NCBI GenBank assembly: GCA_002384765.1
Contig: DGBM01000107.1
Location: forward strand, 1-5,768
Direction: 5' to 3'
Length of the DNA stretch: 5,768 nt
Origin: Demequinaceae bacterium UBA4004
GTDB taxonomy: Bacteria; Actinomycetota; Actinomycetes; Actinomycetales; Demequinaceae
Positions 4,095 to 5,768 of this stretch are shown in pieces (positions within the stretch are counted from its first letter, which is position 1; every line of letters starts with the position of its first letter). Below the pieces are notes generated by a model. It ran no database searches, was not told the origin of the DNA, and worked only from the letters and a program-made list of their open reading frames with translations. Position numbers and translations under genes: made by a program.

Positions 4095-4619
4095 ATGGGC
4101 AAGCTCTACGGCTTGATCCAGGAGCACATCGACGCACAGCAGTACCCGCCGTCGGAGCGCCAGGTCGCGAAGGAGTTGGGTGTCACTCAGACGACGCTGA
4201 GCAACTGGCGTCCGGGTGTGCGTGGGGGAATGGGTCAAGCGGGGTCAATCTCCACGCGCCGCGGGTCGAACGTGCGCGACCGACTCTCGGCCGGGTTGAG
4301 CCTGACCTGTGCGACGACGAGATCCACGAGGCGGCGTCGGCGGTCGAGGTCGTCGGGCCACGGGTCGCCGTCCTGTGGGATCGGGACGGGTGTCGCCGCG
4401 CCGAGGCGCCGTTGGCATTCCGCTAGCCGCTCCTCAGTGCGGGCGATGGCCCGGTTGATCCGCGTCACAGGGACACCGGGGTCGTCGAGGCTGGTGTCGA
4501 GCTCGCGGAGGCGTTGCTCGAGCCCGTTGATCTCGGCGAGCAGCTCGGGGCCGGCCGTCGTGGACAGTGCCCGGAGGTGGTCACGCACGCGCGGGTCGGC
4601 GAGCCTGGTCCGGGCGTAG
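4095..4619 (+). CDS. HTH regulator, candidate immunity repressor, apparently 3'-truncated at the int junction
   Basis: Residues 1-39 (begins MGKLYGLIQEHIDAQ, then PPSERQVAKELGV and TQTTLSNWR) form a clean HTH: ERQVAKELGV-TQTTLSNWR is the helix-turn-recognition helix. Proteins starting GKLYGLIQEHIDAQ with this HTH are familiar to me from actinobacteria and their phages, often called immunity repressors. They normally continue with a second helical half of about 60-80 residues. Here the resemblance stops at about 4211. The frame then runs to 4619 as an Arg/Ser-rich stretch lying antisense to the last 385 bases of the integrase gene, which looks like a shadow. The annotated end is simply where the frame stops. 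The real gene may be a remnant, or a short DNA-binding protein with an unrelated tail. The start has a perfect AGGAGGT site. No other frame restores the missing half. Confidence 0.6.
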   Translation: MGKLYGLIQEHIDAQQYPPSERQVAKELGVTQTTLSNWRPGVRGGMGQAGSISTRRGSNVRDRLSAGLSLTCATTRSTRRRRRSRSSGHGSPSCGIGTGVAAPRRRWHSASRSSVRAMARLIRVTGTPGSSRLVSSSRRRCSSPLISASSSGPAVVDSARRWSRTRGSASLVRA

Positions 4620-5602
4620 GTCTCGACGATCTCCTCGATGGGCTCGGCGTACCCAGAGACGCCGCCGCACCCTGACATGCCGGGGCGGTTGGGGCATCGG
4701 TAGGTGCGCTGCCCTCGAGCGCCCGAGGTAATCATCCGGGCGCCGCACCCGGGCTTGCCGCAGAACAGGATGCCGTTGAGGAGGCCCACTCTCGGAGCGT
4801 AGGCGCGGGTCTGGGAGGTGAGTAGGGCACGCACGGTCTCCCAGGTGTCGCGGTCGAGGATCGGCGACCACTTCCCTTCGGCGACGATCTCGCCCTTGAG
4901 GGTGGAGTAGGAGGTCAGCCGCGGGTTGGTGAGGTAGACCTTGAGGCCCCGTGGTCGCCACACGCCGCCGCGGGTGGTGCGGACTCCTTCGTCGTCGAGC
5001 CAGCGGGTGACGGTGAGGATGGGTGTCCCGGAGATGATGTCGTCTGCCATGCGGCGGGCGATTGCGGCTTCCTCCTCGATGACGTCGCCGTCACGGGTGT
5101 AGCCGAACAGTCGGGAGCCGGTGCGGGCCACGGTCCCAGCCTCGCGGCCCTGCTGCCACGACCGCTTCCACCGTTCGGACTTGATCTCGCCTTCACCTGT
5201 GGCGACGGCGCCGAGGATGCGGGCGATCATCCGGCCGTAGGCAGACGAGAGGTCGATGTCGCCAGCCTTGACGGTGCGGACTGCAATGGAGTGCCCTTCG
5301 AGGTGTTCAATCAGCACCTCGAGATCCTTCGCGCGGCGGTAGAGTCGGTCGGGGGACCATACGGCGATTGCGTCGATGTTGCCCGCGGCGATGTCGTTGA
5401 GCATCTTGCGGTAGGCGGGCCGTGGCTTGCCGGAGGTCGCGGAGATGTCGTTGTCGGTGTAGACCTCCACGACGTCCCAGCCGAGGCCGGTGGTGAGCGC
5501 GGTGCAGTCTTCGAGCTGGCGGGCGACGCCGAGCCCTGCGCCGGTCTGGTCCTGGGAGATTCGGAGGTAGATTGCCGCCCGAACGGGTGCCGCTTCGACC
5601 AT
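4235..5602 (-). CDS. int: Large serine recombinase (phage integrase)
   Basis: This 455-residue protein has all parts of a large serine integrase, which joins phage attP to host attB and, with a directionality factor, reverses the reaction. The resolvase domain covers about residues 7-150. The catalytic serine is probably S16 in YLRIS with R14 beside it, and WSPDRLYRR is at 82-90. The recombinase domain follows at about 165-265 (FGYTRDGD, then VTRWLDDEGVRTTRGG and YLTNPRL). The zinc ribbon uses C281, C286, C303 and C312. A coiled-coil region at about 352-400 (LLAEINGLEQRLRELDTSLD) probably controls synapsis. The C-terminal FDPRRVEI resembles the usual end of the family. The ATG at 5602 is the first good start after an in-frame stop, though its ribosome site is weak. 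The 3' end overlaps the rightward HTH frame, leaving no room for a terminator. Confidence 0.95.
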   Translation of the reverse strand: MVEAAPVRAAIYLRISQDQTGAGLGVARQLEDCTALTTGLGWDVVEVYTDNDISATSGKPRPAYRKMLNDIAAGNIDAIAVWSPDRLYRRAKDLEVLIEHLEGHSIAVRTVKAGDIDLSSAYGRMIARILGAVATGEGEIKSERWKRSWQQGREAGTVARTGSRLFGYTRDGDVIEEEAAIARRMADDIISGTPILTVTRWLDDEGVRTTRGGVWRPRGLKVYLTNPRLTSYSTLKGEIVAEGKWSPILDRDTWETVRALLTSQTRAYAPRVGLLNGILFCGKPGCGARMITSGARGQRTYRCPNRPGMSGCGGVSGYAEPIEEIVETYARTRLADPRVRDHLRALSTTAGPELLAEINGLEQRLRELDTSLDDPGVPVTRINRAIARTEERLAECQRRLGAATPVPIPQDGDPWPDDLDRRRRLVDLVVAQVRLNPAESRSRTFDPRRVEIDPA

Positions 5603-5768
5603 GTTTGCCCCGCATTGTCATGGTTCGCACCGCAAGATTTCCTGTTTCGCGCGAACCCCGTGGTTGGTATGGGAAAGTCTACGTTAACTTTGCGGGGAGA
5701 TTCCCCAATGCCATACCAACTCCCGCGCCCCGCAGACAACACGAAAGCCCCTCCCCGAACCCGAAGGC
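5603..5768. other. Non-coding leader upstream of int
   Basis: No convincing gene is seen between the int start and the window edge. Besides the inverted repeat, the minus strand offers a weak promoter pair TTGGGG/TAACGT with 16 bases between them. The last 28 bases (CGAAAGCCCCTCCCC onward) look like the first arm of a GC-rich terminator whose partner lies beyond the edge. Neither can be confirmed here. Confidence 0.4.
5663..5720. repeat. Inverted repeat upstream of int, candidate attachment site or operator
   Basis: GTTGGTATGG (5663-5672) and CCATACCAAC (5711-5720) are perfect reverse complements, 38 bases apart, centred at about 5691. Large serine integrases use attP sites of roughly 50 bp with inverted outer arms, often beside int, so size and place fit fairly well. 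A hexamer palindrome GTTAAC (5683-5688) and a stem GGGGA/TCCCC (5694-5698 with 5702-5706) lie inside. It may instead be an operator controlling int. Confidence 0.45.

Noticed and set aside
3903..4238. Minus-strand open frame of 111 codons across the control region
   Set aside because: It has no family resemblance, runs antisense to the HTH gene, and passes through the dyad and boxes.
4055..4426. Plus-strand frame that might continue the truncated HTH protein by frameshift
   Set aside because: Its translation after 4211 shows none of the helical second half expected of the repressor family and is antisense to int.
5742..5768. Terminator at the right edge
   Set aside because: Only one GC-rich arm is inside the window, so pairing cannot be checked.

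Overview
The window is GC-rich and densely packed with small, overlapping genes, almost all on the minus strand. Together with a large serine recombinase and short Cys/His-rich proteins, this points to an actinobacterial temperate phage or prophage (inference from composition, gene families and layout; no host-specific gene is visible). There is no rRNA, tRNA, CRISPR array or recognisable insertion sequence.

Right end (about 4235-5768): a complete large serine integrase is read leftward. A 166-base non-coding leader lies upstream of it and holds a 10+10 bp inverted repeat spanning 58 bp, a candidate attachment site or int operator. Middle (about 3840-4240): a divergent control region separates a leftward Cro/excise-like HTH gene from a rightward HTH gene that resembles actinophage immunity repressors. 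The region carries five same-orientation GTGTCC boxes and a perfect 8+8 bp dyad, a typical layout for a lysogeny switch. The rightward HTH gene loses its family resemblance after about codon 39, just where it meets the 3' end of the integrase. What follows reads like antisense of int, so the gene looks 3'-truncated.

Left two thirds (1-3834): one long leftward early-type operon. Its first block is cro-like HTH, a 37-aa protein and a GIY-YIG nuclease with a zinc knuckle. A 151-base non-coding gap with three strong stem-loops follows. The second block is a 48-aa protein, a single-TM protein, a 98-aa protein, a 79-aa Cys-rich protein, a 53-aa Cys protein, a 35-aa microprotein, two 90-aa proteins, a beta-class DNA methyltransferase, and a protein that runs off the window. 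Within the blocks nearly every stop overlaps the next start (ATGA, GTGA or TGATG), so translation is probably coupled throughout.

How it works together (inference): the two HTH proteins compete at the boxes and dyad to choose lysogeny or expression of the leftward operon. The operon makes DNA-modifying and DNA-cutting enzymes plus small accessory proteins, and the integrase moves the element in and out of the chromosome. The least explained parts are the control-region boxes, the truncated repressor at the int junction, the stem-loop gap and the series of very short coupled genes.
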